From JBBATK01 sp044228285 (GTDB lineage: Bacteria > Bacteroidota > Ignavibacteria > Kapaibacteriales > NICIL-2), in assembly GCA_044228285.1 (NCBI GenBank), contig JBGAVD010000003.1:372001-436000 (forward strand): 64,000 bases of DNA, given 5' to 3'. The translations under genes and the position numbers were made by a program. The notes under the pieces are model-generated. The model was not told the DNA's origin. It saw nothing but the letters and a program-made list of their open reading frames with translations, and ran no database searches. Shown one piece after another: positions 17,968 to 27,113 of this stretch. Positions within the stretch are counted from its first letter, which is position 1. Every line of letters begins with the position of its first letter.

Positions 17968-18675
17968 ATGTCTGCTGAGAGCGATAGCAACTACACACCG
18001 GAACGTCGCAACGAGCGCGTGTTCTTGGTTAATGAAGATTACGACAACATATGGCTACGTGTAAAAGACAAAGGCATACGTTGGGTGCTCACATGGGTGA
18101 CGTTTATTGTCACCTTGATCACCGTCATCATCGCAACCATTACCTTCCTCGGATTCAACACCTATGTGCAAGACAAAGCGCTGAATTTGACTCGTGCCTA
18201 CGTATCGAGTCAAGACTTCAAGCGCGAGGCTTCTGACTCTCTTAGTTCCTTCTTGATCTTCAATAAAGACAAGATCAAAGATCTTCAAGCCCAACTCAAA
18301 ATGCTCAAAGACAGCATTCGTTTGGTGTCGAACATCACCGTTGCTCCTTACGAAGTAAACCCCTACGGAGCAGCCTTCATCGACTCCGCAGGAACACAGT
18401 TTCAAATTGAGTACGGCATTGCAAGTACAGATAAACCAATCAACTTCAAACGCAACTTCTTAGAAGCTCCGCTTGTGTATATAACGGCAACAACGCAGCT
18501 CATTCAAACCAGACCGAAAGATGTTGAGAAGCAGAACTTGAAGACTTCTAACATTTACCCATTGCAACTGGATAGCGTGTCGCGCACCAGCTTCATGGTA
18601 AAGATCGACTCACGCTACGCACCTTGGGGCTTCAGCGGAACGCAGAACTTTAATTGGATAGCAATCGGTCGTTAA
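17968..18675 (+). CDS. membrane-anchored coiled-coil protein with H-type lectin-like C-terminus
   Basis: Protein of 235 residues. One strong membrane segment (about residues 45-68, VLTWVTFIVTLITVIIATITFLGF) is followed by a helical or coiled-coil stalk (about 100-125, DKIKDLQAQLKMLKDSIRL). The C-terminal 100 residues resemble an H-type lectin fold: INFKRNFLEAPLVYITATTQ, then SRTSFMVKID, closing with FNWIAIGR like the WIAxG end of that family. The lectin likeness is by eye. It would place a sugar- or surface-binding head on a stalk outside the inner membrane. There are no obvious operon partners. Confidence 0.65.
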   Translation: MSAESDSNYTPERRNERVFLVNEDYDNIWLRVKDKGIRWVLTWVTFIVTLITVIIATITFLGFNTYVQDKALNLTRAYVSSQDFKREASDSLSSFLIFNKDKIKDLQAQLKMLKDSIRLVSNITVAPYEVNPYGAAFIDSAGTQFQIEYGIASTDKPINFKRNFLEAPLVYITATTQLIQTRPKDVEKQNLKTSNIYPLQLDSVSRTSFMVKIDSRYAPWGFSGTQNFNWIAIGR

Positions 18676-18762
18676 GACAGTGTAGGACTGAGTACTCCAG
18701 GTGTCTTTTTCTTACACGCGGCGCTGCGCGCCACTTCGACAACTTCTGTTCGCGAGAAATTC

Positions 18763-19320
18763 CTAGGCGGGAGTGCGTACTTGCAGAATCTCGATGGTGC
18801 TTTCCCCGAAGTGCTTTGTATTGAGGACTTCAAGTCGTGGGTCATGCAACACATGCTCAGCAGGACCATGCTCTGCGACGATAATCCCTTCATCACTAAC
18901 CAAGTTGCGATCCAGGATAATCTGTAGAATGCCATTCAATGCGTGCATTGCATAGGGAGGATCGATGAAGATGATGTCGAAGCATTGAGTTGTTGATTGC
19001 ACAAACTCGCGTGCATCCGATAACTCAAGATCTACACACTCATCCGATATACGAAGAGCTTCGAGGTTCTGCTGAATACATCGGAGGACTTTACGATTCT
19101 TCTCAACGAAGCAGACCGTCCCTGCTCCCCTACTCAACGCTTCGATGCCGAGCGCACCGCTACCTGCAAAGAGATCGCATACTTCTAGTCCATCCCATTC
19201 AACAAGATGATGAAGAATATTGAAGAGCGATTCCCGCGCTGCATCCAATGTTGGACGCACTCCTTCGGGTAAGCGAGCTGGAAGCACGCGTCCACGATAT
19301 TCTCCAGCGATTATTCTCAT
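18763..19320 (-). CDS. rsmD: 16S rRNA (guanine-966 N2)-methyltransferase RsmD
   Basis: Class I AdoMet methyltransferase that modifies G966 of 16S rRNA in the 30S subunit. At 185 residues from ATG 19320 it has family length. Motifs: MRIIAGEYRGRVL start, RPTLDAARESLFNIL, AdoMet loop VCDLFAGSGALGIEALSRGA, and the catalytic IDPPYA (usual DPPY). A longer frame begins with TTG at 19386 but adds 22 residues that do not match the family, so I used the ATG that opens MRIIAGxxRG. It follows the phosphohexomutase gene by 77 bases on the same strand. Confidence 0.95.
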   Translation of the reverse strand: MRIIAGEYRGRVLPARLPEGVRPTLDAARESLFNILHHLVEWDGLEVCDLFAGSGALGIEALSRGAGTVCFVEKNRKVLRCIQQNLEALRISDECVDLELSDAREFVQSTTQCFDIIFIDPPYAMHALNGILQIILDRNLVSDEGIIVAEHGPAEHVLHDPRLEVLNTKHFGESTIEILQVRTPA

Positions 19321-19397
19321 CCGCGGTTCAGGTTCATAACAATTGTTGTGGGTAGTTGCTTGGGGTTGTACGATCAGGCATTCCAACTAGCGTACTT

Positions 19398-20765
19398 CTA
19401 GATCCAGGCTTGCGCAGCACGAATCAAAGCCCGTGCTTCTGCCTCTGTCGGAGCTTCAGCAATAATGCGAACGATCGCCTCTGTGTTTGAAGCTCGTAGC
19501 TGCACCCATTTATTCGGCCAGTCTATACGCACGCCGTCGCGCTGGTCGATTGTACAAGATGCTTTGTCCTCATCGCTCAACTGAACATTCCATTGAGTTG
19601 GACGCACAGCAACTTCTTGCTTGAACTTGATCATTGCATAGTCTTGTCCACGCAACAAGTGCTGCCATTCCAATTCTTCGGTGCTCGCCAGTAGCCATAG
19701 CACAAGTGCAACACCCACAAGAGAGTCGCGACCGCTATGACATGCCGGAACGATCACACCTCCACTGCCTTCGCCACCAACAATAGCATGATGCTCCTGC
19801 ATGGCGCGAACAACGTTGATCTCACCTACCGGCGCCAATCGACACTGAGCACCGTAACGAGCCGCTGCATCAATAGCCATACGCGAGGTGGAGAGATTCA
19901 CCACTGCGCAAGCATCAGCGCTTGAACCAAACTTCTGCTTGTTTCGCATGACCGCTTCGATGGCAAGCATCACCGTCTTCTCTTCACCAATTGCTTCACC
20001 GCGCTCATCGATGAGTACTAGACGATCAGCGTCGGGATCTACCGCAATACCGAGCACAGCTCCGTGTTCAATGACTGCAGCGCGCAGAGCTGAGAGATTT
20101 TCTGTTAGCGGCTCAGGCGTATGCGGGAACTCTCCGCTGCCTGAGCAAAACAACTCAACCACCTCAACGCCGAGACTGCGAAGCAGAGTTGGCACAGCTA
20201 CCGAGCCAGAACAGTTCACTGCGTCAACAACAACTTTTGCCTTGCGAGCGCGGATACGTTCAAGGGATTCAGGATCAAACAAAGGCAAATCGAGAACTGC
20301 TTGCACATGGATATCGATTGCATTCTCAATGTGAGTGACTTGTCCCGGCTGCTGTTTCGAACTGTAGTGGAATGTTTTCGCATCAAGAATCTTCCACAGT
20401 TCCGCGTTCTGCTGAGCATCTAAAAACACACCATCGGCGGCAATGAACTTGAGTCCGTTCCATGCTGCGGGGTTATGTGAAGCCGTGATGATGATACCAC
20501 CAACCGCATCGCTACGTTCTGTTAGAAGTTGAACAGTTGGTGTTGGCACCATGCCGGCGGAGTGGACAGGACGTTCGCAGGCTGCTAGCGTAGCGATGAC
20601 TAAGGACTCCATCCACAATCCCGAGGGACGACCATCACGTCCAACAACAACAGGACCTGGTGGAAGCAGAGCGGAGAAGGCAGAGACGTAGTCGCACACT
20701 ACTTGAGGACTAAGGAAGTCGCCAAGAGTTGCACGTAATCCTGAGATAGAGCGAATGAGAGGCAT
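19398..20765 (-). CDS. glmM: phosphohexomutase, probably phosphoglucosamine mutase
   Basis: Alpha-D-phosphohexomutase of 455 residues. All four domain signatures are visible: phosphoserine loop GIIITASHNP (about 88-97), metal loop GIAVDPDADRLVL (about 240), sugar loop GEGSGGVIVP (about 335) and phosphate loop RASNTEAIVRI near the C-terminus (usually SNTEP). The start RSISGLRATLG fits the phosphoglucosamine mutase-like branch, which makes glucosamine-1-phosphate for UDP-GlcNAc. A phosphomannomutase role cannot be excluded from sequence alone. The thioesterase gene lies 16 bases upstream, so these may be co-transcribed. Confidence 0.88.
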   Translation of the reverse strand: MPLIRSISGLRATLGDFLSPQVVCDYVSAFSALLPPGPVVVGRDGRPSGLWMESLVIATLAACERPVHSAGMVPTPTVQLLTERSDAVGGIIITASHNPAAWNGLKFIAADGVFLDAQQNAELWKILDAKTFHYSSKQQPGQVTHIENAIDIHVQAVLDLPLFDPESLERIRARKAKVVVDAVNCSGSVAVPTLLRSLGVEVVELFCSGSGEFPHTPEPLTENLSALRAAVIEHGAVLGIAVDPDADRLVLIDERGEAIGEEKTVMLAIEAVMRNKQKFGSSADACAVVNLSTSRMAIDAAARYGAQCRLAPVGEINVVRAMQEHHAIVGGEGSGGVIVPACHSGRDSLVGVALVLWLLASTEELEWQHLLRGQDYAMIKFKQEVAVRPTQWNVQLSDEDKASCTIDQRDGVRIDWPNKWVQLRASNTEAIVRIIAEAPTEAEARALIRAAQAWI

Positions 20766-20781
20766 AGCAGAGGTCTAAAGA

Positions 20782-21273
20782 TCAATCAATTTCTTTACGT
20801 TGCTTGAGCAGTTCACGGTTCTTGAGACGCTGTTCGCGACGGAAGAGAGCGTGTTCGAAGCGACGTTCTTCTTCTTCGTTTTGAGGTTCCAGAGGAGGCA
20901 CTGGTAAGGGCTTTCCATACTGGTCAATTGCAACAAAGGTTAGAAGTGCGGTTGATGCATGCGCCATCGTACCATTCAAAGGATCTTCACGAACAACCTT
21001 TACCCCAATTTCCATAGAAGTGGTGAACGCGCGATTAACACAGGCGTAGAGCTTAACTACGTGACTCAACTTGATCGGCTCGAAGAAGTTAATCTCGTCC
21101 ACAGATGCAGTTACACAGACTCGGCCGCTATGCTTCATTGCTGCGAGGGCTGCGGCAATATCAATCCAGTGCATAAGACGTCCACCGAGCAGATTTCCCA
21201 GATAGTTTGTGTCGTTGGGTAAAACCATTTCGGTCATTTCGATGGTACTATCGCCGACATGTTTCGCGTGCAT
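20782..21273 (-). CDS. hotdog-fold acyl-CoA thioesterase
   Basis: Cytosolic thioesterase of 163 residues that hydrolyses acyl-CoA to free acid and CoA. The hotdog fold of the YciA/BFIT type is visible: EMVLPNDTNYLGNLLGGRLMHWIDIAAALAA in parts with the NxxGxxxGG turn, then VCVTASVDEINFFEPIKLSHVV and the second strand set MEIGVKVVRED and ALLTFVAID. The last 40 residues are charged (EEEERRFEHALFRREQRLKNRELL), a helical tail often seen in this family. Chain-length preference cannot be read from sequence. Confidence 0.92.
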   Translation of the reverse strand: MHAKHVGDSTIEMTEMVLPNDTNYLGNLLGGRLMHWIDIAAALAAMKHSGRVCVTASVDEINFFEPIKLSHVVKLYACVNRAFTTSMEIGVKVVREDPLNGTMAHASTALLTFVAIDQYGKPLPVPPLEPQNEEEERRFEHALFRREQRLKNRELLKQRKEID

Positions 21274-21306
21274 AGTTATCAGTGCTAATGTGAGACTGCA
21301 GCGAAA

Positions 21307-21837
21307 CTACGGCATTCCATCCGTTTGATGAGAGAGTAGCGCACGGATCTGCTCAATATGGCGTCGTTCGTGTCTGGCAACAAACCACAACCATCCGTAA
21401 AGACTCAGCTTAGATCGCAAAGGGTGAACAAAGAACAGCGAGCGCAACTGTTCATCTCGTAGGCTTCCTGCTGCGCTGACCAAAAGGTCTCGCGAAACCG
21501 ACAACTCTTGAACTACGTCGTGCTCAGCACTCAAGTCCACTGGCTGAATACGAGCTGGAGCATCAACTTTCTGCTCCCTATTGCTGAGAAACGTGCTAAG
21601 TCCGTCGCGTTCCCTTTCCAACAATTCATCGCTATACGCATCTGCAGATTCACAAACCCGTTCGGCTGATGAGAAAATGCGTGCGATGCCATTCTCCGAT
21701 AGATACAAGTGGTGGAGAATTTCGCGAGCCGACCAACTCTGGTCTGAAGTACGCGCATCCGGATCGCTTATTCGATGATAGACACGAAGGAGCTCGGCAC
21801 GGGCATTTGCTAGTTCATGTAGGTAGAGTGAAGTCAT
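21307..21837 (-). CDS. DinB-family four-helix metal-site protein
   Basis: Protein of 176 residues in the DinB/YfiT-like four-helix family. SWSAREILHHLYLSENGIA carries the first metal-ligand His, and WFVARHERRHIEQIRALL carries the HxxxHxxQ set near the C-terminus. Family members use the site in thiol transfer, or their role is unknown; no substrate can be named here. I used ATG 21837; the frame extends to a TTG at 21843 only. It lies 33 bases upstream of the thioesterase gene on the same strand. Confidence 0.85.
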   Translation of the reverse strand: MTSLYLHELANARAELLRVYHRISDPDARTSDQSWSAREILHHLYLSENGIARIFSSAERVCESADAYSDELLERERDGLSTFLSNREQKVDAPARIQPVDLSAEHDVVQELSVSRDLLVSAAGSLRDEQLRSLFFVHPLRSKLSLYGWLWFVARHERRHIEQIRALLSHQTDGMP

Positions 21838-21978
21838 ACGCAAAACTACGCTTTCTTCGCTGCGCGTATAAGTGATGTATATTGCCTTTATTATTTTTAT
21901 TCGAGAATTATTCGTGATCGTTTTGAGTAGTGCTGCCTGTCGCGACAGCCGAACTTCTCAAACAGATCTCAATGTGCT

Positions 21979-23574
21979 ATGTCCTTCACTGAACTCAAAG
22001 AACTCATCGGTATTATTGGAAACAAGAACATTTCCGATACCGTAGCGCTTGGTCTCAACCGTGTCGACAAAAACGACGCCTGGTTCAGACTGTTCGATGG
22101 AATTCGAAGTGAGCGATTTAACACTCAAGAAGAAGCAGCGCAAGAGCTCTTCCAAAGTAGTCCGAGCGACAATAGTTTCAAACTCCTGAAGTCGCGCCTG
22201 AAGCAGCAGTTGATTGCTGTACTTGTTGGACATGACGTTTCGCGCGATAAGGGGATGAGTGCCCAGCAACGTGCAGTCTATGAAACGGTAAAAGGCGTCT
22301 ATGAAGTGCGTTCTCTTATGAGCGCCGGAGCCTTACACGTTTCTCGTAGTCAGGCGGAACGACTGCTGAATACGGCAATAAAGTACGACGTCACTGAGCC
22401 TGCAATGCAATTAGCTCGCATGCTACGATCACTGTATGTATTTCTTGGAGATAAGAAGAAGGCCGACTCTTACGCCGAGATTCATCGTCGGTATGCGCAT
22501 CGTTTTTCTGCTGAGAATCGAAGCGAAGAAATTGTTGATCAGATATTCCTTGAATTCAGCGTGACAACAGATGATCAATCAGTACATAGTGATGAGCTCG
22601 ATAAGATGTGTACTGAGATCGAACGATTACGCGAGGAGCACCCAACCTTCCTGGTCACCACAAACTTCTTTCGCGTGCAATGTCTGCGTTCCCACATGCA
22701 GCGCGACTACGCCAAAGCCACTCAGTATGGTTTGGATGCGATCAGTTATCTGGAAGCACATCCTGAACTGACAAGTCGCAATCGTGTTGCTGAGTTCGGT
22801 ACGATTGTGATGAATGAGTATTTCACGCTTGGCGACTTCGTGGAAGCAGAGAAGTTGGCAGCACGTTGCTTTGAGAATTACGCGCCCCACTCCAATCAGT
22901 GGTACAACTTCCTGTCGTTGTACATCGTGTTGGTCATGCATAGCGGTGACTACAAAAAGTCGATGGGCATTTTTAAGAAGGCTGCCGTGTCCGCCCTAAG
23001 TTTGCAACCAAAGTCGAACCAAGAACGCTGGAAGCTCTATGCTGGATACTTGTTGTATTTGCACGATGCTGGCTTCGTGCAGTTTACAAAGTCTGAAGTC
23101 GAGTTGCTACGACGAAACTTTGATCGTTCTAAGTTCAGCTTCGCTTTTAATTATGACCTTGAAGTCTATGCGAAGGATAAGACAGGTATGCGACTCTCCG
23201 TACTCATCCTCGAGTTTCTCTTTGCGATTGAAGACTCGAAAGTAGAAGACATCCTCTCCATGCAAGAGAAACTCCGTCTGCTCTATTATCGCGTACTCAA
23301 AGCAGAGCTCTACCCTCGAGCAAATGCCTTCTTCCATCTGCTCCAGATATTGATGCAAGAAGACTTCAACCCTGGCACGTCGGAGAAACGAGGCCTGCCA
23401 GACATGGCTGTGTTGGAGCCACATGGCGACATAAAGCCCTCGCCAAAAAAGAAGACAAAGCACATCTCCTTCACGAGTATGGAAGGTCTGGAGATTCTGC
23501 GCTACGAAACTCTGTGGCGTATGATACTTCAGCGCGTCGATCAGTTATCCCTCCATCGTTCAGCGAATTCATAA
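21979..23574 (+). CDS. TPR-like helical-repeat protein of unknown function
   Basis: Soluble protein of 531 residues with no signal peptide or membrane segment. It is helical throughout with degenerate TPR-like pairs (AERLLNTAIKYDVTEPAMQLARML, QCLRSHMQRDYAKATQYGLDAISYL, IVMNEYFTLGDFVEAEKLAARCFENY, LYIVLVMHSGDYKKSMGIFKKA). The C-terminal 60 residues include a basic Lys-rich stretch (SPKKKTKHISF). I cannot name a function; such repeats usually bind proteins. It begins 141 bases from the divergent DinB gene. Confidence 0.78.
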   Translation: MSFTELKELIGIIGNKNISDTVALGLNRVDKNDAWFRLFDGIRSERFNTQEEAAQELFQSSPSDNSFKLLKSRLKQQLIAVLVGHDVSRDKGMSAQQRAVYETVKGVYEVRSLMSAGALHVSRSQAERLLNTAIKYDVTEPAMQLARMLRSLYVFLGDKKKADSYAEIHRRYAHRFSAENRSEEIVDQIFLEFSVTTDDQSVHSDELDKMCTEIERLREEHPTFLVTTNFFRVQCLRSHMQRDYAKATQYGLDAISYLEAHPELTSRNRVAEFGTIVMNEYFTLGDFVEAEKLAARCFENYAPHSNQWYNFLSLYIVLVMHSGDYKKSMGIFKKAAVSALSLQPKSNQERWKLYAGYLLYLHDAGFVQFTKSEVELLRRNFDRSKFSFAFNYDLEVYAKDKTGMRLSVLILEFLFAIEDSKVEDILSMQEKLRLLYYRVLKAELYPRANAFFHLLQILMQEDFNPGTSEKRGLPDMAVLEPHGDIKPSPKKKTKHISFTSMEGLEILRYETLWRMILQRVDQLSLHRSANS

Positions 23575-24007
23575 GCACTGCCGCATGTCGTTTAACTTTT
23601 TTCACAAGTCTTCACTTACAGACTTGCGTTCAGTTCTGTAGTGTGTATATAAACTGACACCCATAACAAATCACGCTTTGGTGTGTGAGTTATCTGACAC
23701 TGTTGAGTAAAAGAATTTTAAGTCCTATCTACTCAACTTTGACACAGCACATCAGCTTTTGACACGCGAGTATCTTTACACTATCCCCCCAACTCCGCAT
23801 CCCTACACACTTTGCGGCGAAGTCGCGCAAGAGCAGAAACAGATCACGTCATGATACTCGCGAAACAAACAACCGAACATTGACATTTATTGCGATGAAC
23901 ATTTCAGTGATTTTCGTACTAGGTAGTTCGCGCATCATCATTAAGCATGGTAGGATGTCAACAGAAAAAACTTGAGTCCGCATGCATATAACCTAGTGGA
24001 GGATACC
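23575..24007 (+). promoter_or_regulatory. long AT-rich leader with four TGACAC repeats
   Basis: About 430 bases with no gene. TGACAC occurs four times in the same orientation at 23655, 23695, 23740 and 23760 (steps 40, 45 and 20). An 8-bp inverted repeat GTTGAGTA/TACTCAAC frames a 20-base loop at 23702-23737. GGAGG lies just before the next start at 24008. The repeats could be a regulator's binding sites; this is a visual observation only. Confidence 0.45.
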
Positions 24008-25588
24008 ATGAAAAGATGTGTCTTTGTGCTTATCGTGCCATTTATACTTGTCGCTACTAGTCTCCTGGCATCGAACCCGAATGCACTCCAGCTCGTCGTG
24101 GAGTATAAAGATTCCGTAGTGGCGCCACGAGTTGACGGTTTAATCATTCTTCGTGTGATTGCCCCTGAAGGTCACGATAGAGAAATTGAAGTCGATGCGC
24201 TATTCTCTGAGTACAGCAATCTCAGTATTAACTGTCCTCAGCCTAAACCTGGTCAAGACCCACGTGTGTATATCCACATCAAGGCTGACACTCTCGATGT
24301 TGGACGACACTCAATTCGGTTGTACATACTGCAGGATCTCAGCGACTATGCTGAGTACTACACAGACTTTGAAGTGAAGAACCTAATCACAACAAAAAAT
24401 GAAGACAGCGAACAGCCTTCAGCTGCTTTTGTAGCAAACCCTCACTACCGTGTAATTCTCACACAGTCTGATGGCTGGCTGAAAGAAAACAAGAATGGTC
24501 TATGGCGCTACATACAAACTCCTTGTCGTGCTACGCAGAGCAATGTGGCTGTCGGAGACAAAGATCTTTGGATAGTTGACAGCAGTATGCTCTACCACTA
24601 TCATGAACAGCAACAATCATGGACTTCACGTACGTGGTCTTCCATCAACGTGATACCGCAAAGCGTACGGCATATGGACTGCGACCCAAGCGGCAAACTG
24701 TGTCTGCTAATGAACAATGGTGCCTGGGCTCGCGTATCGGACAGCGAAGCTGATTACTATCCTGTGGTTGACAGCAATGCCCGTCGGGTCCTTGCTGATA
24801 ACGAGGGAAACTACTGGTTTGCTTCCCCTCTCTATCTAAGCTGTTGGACCAATGGGTTGTTGAAGCGCTTTCAACTAGATACTGCCTTTCCGGAGTCCAA
24901 TAGAGTCGACATCACTGAACTCTGTATGGATGCCAGGGCGAGAGTGTGGGTCTCAACTTCGAATAAGAACAGATCTCAAAAGTTTGTAGCAGGATATGTG
25001 TTAGAGCAAGACAGTATTCGTACAGTGTTCTGGCGTGACTTCGGCCAACGCTTAGACTCTCGCGAGGACGCCTTCGTTCGTTTGATACCAACATCCGATA
25101 GCAGTATGTTTTATTGGGCTCAAGACAATGATGGCATGGATGACCAACCTAAAGTCATCCTAACCGAAATAACTTTTTGCGAGACTCTCAAGCATCGTTT
25201 TTATGACCTTCTGTTGAGAAAAGTACGGTTCATTAGTCAGCAAAGCGATCGGAATGGAAACATATGGCTGTACAACAGTGCATCCGGTGCGATGTCGCTG
25301 TTCAACAAGCATGGCATACAAACGGAAGGAAGCACCCAGGTCTCAGACACCCAATATGAGAGTAGAGCATCCTGCTCCCCTAACCCAAGCACCACAACTA
25401 TCACCTTTCACTTTCCAGAACAAACCCAAGCATCCGTAATCGTCGTACGTGATGTGCTGGGTCGGGTGTACACCCAATGTGCCGTACAAGCATCAGGCGA
25501 AATCCAGTTTGATGTGCAGACATGGCCCGCCGGAAGCTATGTAGCAAGTATTGGCACGTATTGCATCCCCTTCGTGGTACTCCACTAG
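24008..25588 (+). CDS. secreted beta-propeller-like protein with T9SS sorting domain
   Basis: Exported protein of 526 residues. ATG 24008 is preceded by GGAGG and opens a signal peptide (MKRCVFVLIVPFILVATSLLAS); the longer frame from 23972 lacks both. Residues about 25-130 look like an Ig-type domain. The middle holds propeller-like repeats with the DxxGNxW pattern of two-component-regulator propellers (LADNEGNYWFAS, MDARARVWVST, SDRNGNIWLYNSASG). The last 75 residues are a T9SS sorting domain (SCSPNPSTTTITFHF, VVRDVLGRVYTQ, WPAGSYVASIG). The partner or ligand is unknown. A strong terminator follows. Confidence 0.85.
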   Translation: MKRCVFVLIVPFILVATSLLASNPNALQLVVEYKDSVVAPRVDGLIILRVIAPEGHDREIEVDALFSEYSNLSINCPQPKPGQDPRVYIHIKADTLDVGRHSIRLYILQDLSDYAEYYTDFEVKNLITTKNEDSEQPSAAFVANPHYRVILTQSDGWLKENKNGLWRYIQTPCRATQSNVAVGDKDLWIVDSSMLYHYHEQQQSWTSRTWSSINVIPQSVRHMDCDPSGKLCLLMNNGAWARVSDSEADYYPVVDSNARRVLADNEGNYWFASPLYLSCWTNGLLKRFQLDTAFPESNRVDITELCMDARARVWVSTSNKNRSQKFVAGYVLEQDSIRTVFWRDFGQRLDSREDAFVRLIPTSDSSMFYWAQDNDGMDDQPKVILTEITFCETLKHRFYDLLLRKVRFISQQSDRNGNIWLYNSASGAMSLFNKHGIQTEGSTQVSDTQYESRASCSPNPSTTTITFHFPEQTQASVIVVRDVLGRVYTQCAVQASGEIQFDVQTWPAGSYVASIGTYCIPFVVLH

Positions 25589-25612
25589 CGTCCTCCAGTG
25601 GAGTTCACCCTC

Positions 25613-25649
25613 AAAGCCATTGTCGACCGGTCGACAATGGCTTTTTTTT
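25613..25649 (+). terminator. intrinsic terminator
   Basis: A perfect 32-base palindrome AAAGCCATTGTCGACC/GGTCGACAATGGCTTT (25613-25644) is followed by a T-run. It ends the T9SS propeller transcript before kmo. Confidence 0.9.
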
Positions 25650-25743
25650 GTTCGATCGCGGTATAAGACCTTGAACACTTAAATGCGTAGTTTTGCCGCT
25701 AGCCTCGTTGTGATTAGCACCACTACTCATCTAAAGGAACACC

Positions 25744-27105
25744 ATGGCACAGAAACGTATTAGTATAGTTGGCGGCGGACTTGTAGGATCTCTCATGGCG
25801 ATCTATCTCGCAAAGAAGGGACATCGCGTGGATGTTTATGAGCGCAGAGCTGACATGCGGAGTGCAGACATTTCTGCAGGTAGGTCTATCAACCTTGCAA
25901 TGAGTGATCGTGGATGGCGTGGACTTGAGCGCGCTGGGATTATCGACCATATTAAACCCATCGCCATTCCAATGGCTGGCCGCATGATGCACGATCGTGC
26001 GGGCAACCTCAGCTATCAAGCCTATGGCGAAAGCCATCAAGCCATCAATTCAGTATCACGTCGAACGCTGAATGTCACCTTGATGGATTGCGCAGACGCA
26101 TTTGAGAATGTGAATTTTCACTTCAACGAACGCGCTCTCGATGTGGATATCGATCGTCCTTCAGTTGCTTTTGAGAATACCTTGTCAGGCGAGCAGCACA
26201 CTGTGGAATCTGATGTCGTGATTGGTTCCGACGGCGCTTTCTCAGCTATCCGTGGTCGTATGCAACACTTGGATCGTTTCAACTTCTCGCAATCCTATCT
26301 GGATCACGGCTATAAGGAACTCACCATTCCACCTGGACCTAATGGCGAGTTCATGCTCGATAAGAATGCCCTCCACATTTGGGCTCGTCACAGCTTTATG
26401 CTCATCGCACTTGCAAACGTCGACGCCACATTCACTTGTACGCTCTTCTATCCTTTTAAAGGCGAACAATCGTTTGAGCACCTGAATACAGAGCAAGACG
26501 TCCTAAACCTATTTAACACCGAGTTCGCGGATGTCGTTCCTTTAATGCCGACACTAATCCAAGACTTCTTTGGAAATCCGACTGGCTCTCTGGCAACCAT
26601 GCGCGCGTATCCATGGGCTTGGCAAGACAAAATCGCTCTTATCGGAGATGCTGCCCACGCTGTGGTCCCCTTCTATGGTCAAGGCATGAATTGCGGCTTT
26701 GAAGACTGCGTATGCCTCAGCGACTGTCTGGACGCATACCCTGATGATTGGTCGACGGCATTTGATACGTACCAAAAACTGCGCAAGCCAAATGCTGATG
26801 CCATAGCGCAGATGGCTATTGAGAACTTCGTTGAGATGCGCGACAAAGTCGCGGATCCAAAGTTCCTTTTACGCAAGAAGATAGAAGCTATGATGGCTCG
26901 CGAGTTCCCAAGTCATTTTGCTACGCAGTACTCCTTAGTGAGCTTTAGTGCCGACACACCATACGTAGAAGCTTTTGAGCGTGGTCGTGCTAATGATGCG
27001 CTCTTTGAGCAGATCATGGATATTCCTGATATTACCACAACCTGGCAGAGTGAATCAGTAAAGCAATGTATCGCAGGCATGCTTGGTATTTCGTCCTCTA
27101 ACTAA
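25744..27105 (+). CDS. kmo: kynurenine 3-monooxygenase
   Basis: FAD- and NADPH-dependent hydroxylase of 453 residues that turns L-kynurenine into 3-hydroxykynurenine. The FAD-binding start ISIVGGGLVGSLMAIYLAKKGHRVDVYERR is followed by SINLAMSDRGWRGLERAG (characteristic of KMO) and the second FAD motif IALIGDAAHAVVPFYGQGMNCGFEDC. The substrate-side helix carries NFVEMRDKVADPKFLLRKKIE, also KMO-like. The start has AAGGAA five bases upstream. It is followed after 8 bases by nadC, which fits the tryptophan-to-quinolinate route to NAD. Kynureninase and dioxygenase genes are not in the window. Confidence 0.95.
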   Translation: MAQKRISIVGGGLVGSLMAIYLAKKGHRVDVYERRADMRSADISAGRSINLAMSDRGWRGLERAGIIDHIKPIAIPMAGRMMHDRAGNLSYQAYGESHQAINSVSRRTLNVTLMDCADAFENVNFHFNERALDVDIDRPSVAFENTLSGEQHTVESDVVIGSDGAFSAIRGRMQHLDRFNFSQSYLDHGYKELTIPPGPNGEFMLDKNALHIWARHSFMLIALANVDATFTCTLFYPFKGEQSFEHLNTEQDVLNLFNTEFADVVPLMPTLIQDFFGNPTGSLATMRAYPWAWQDKIALIGDAAHAVVPFYGQGMNCGFEDCVCLSDCLDAYPDDWSTAFDTYQKLRKPNADAIAQMAIENFVEMRDKVADPKFLLRKKIEAMMAREFPSHFATQYSLVSFSADTPYVEAFERGRANDALFEQIMDIPDITTTWQSESVKQCIAGMLGISSSN

Positions 27106-27113
27106 ACGCACCT

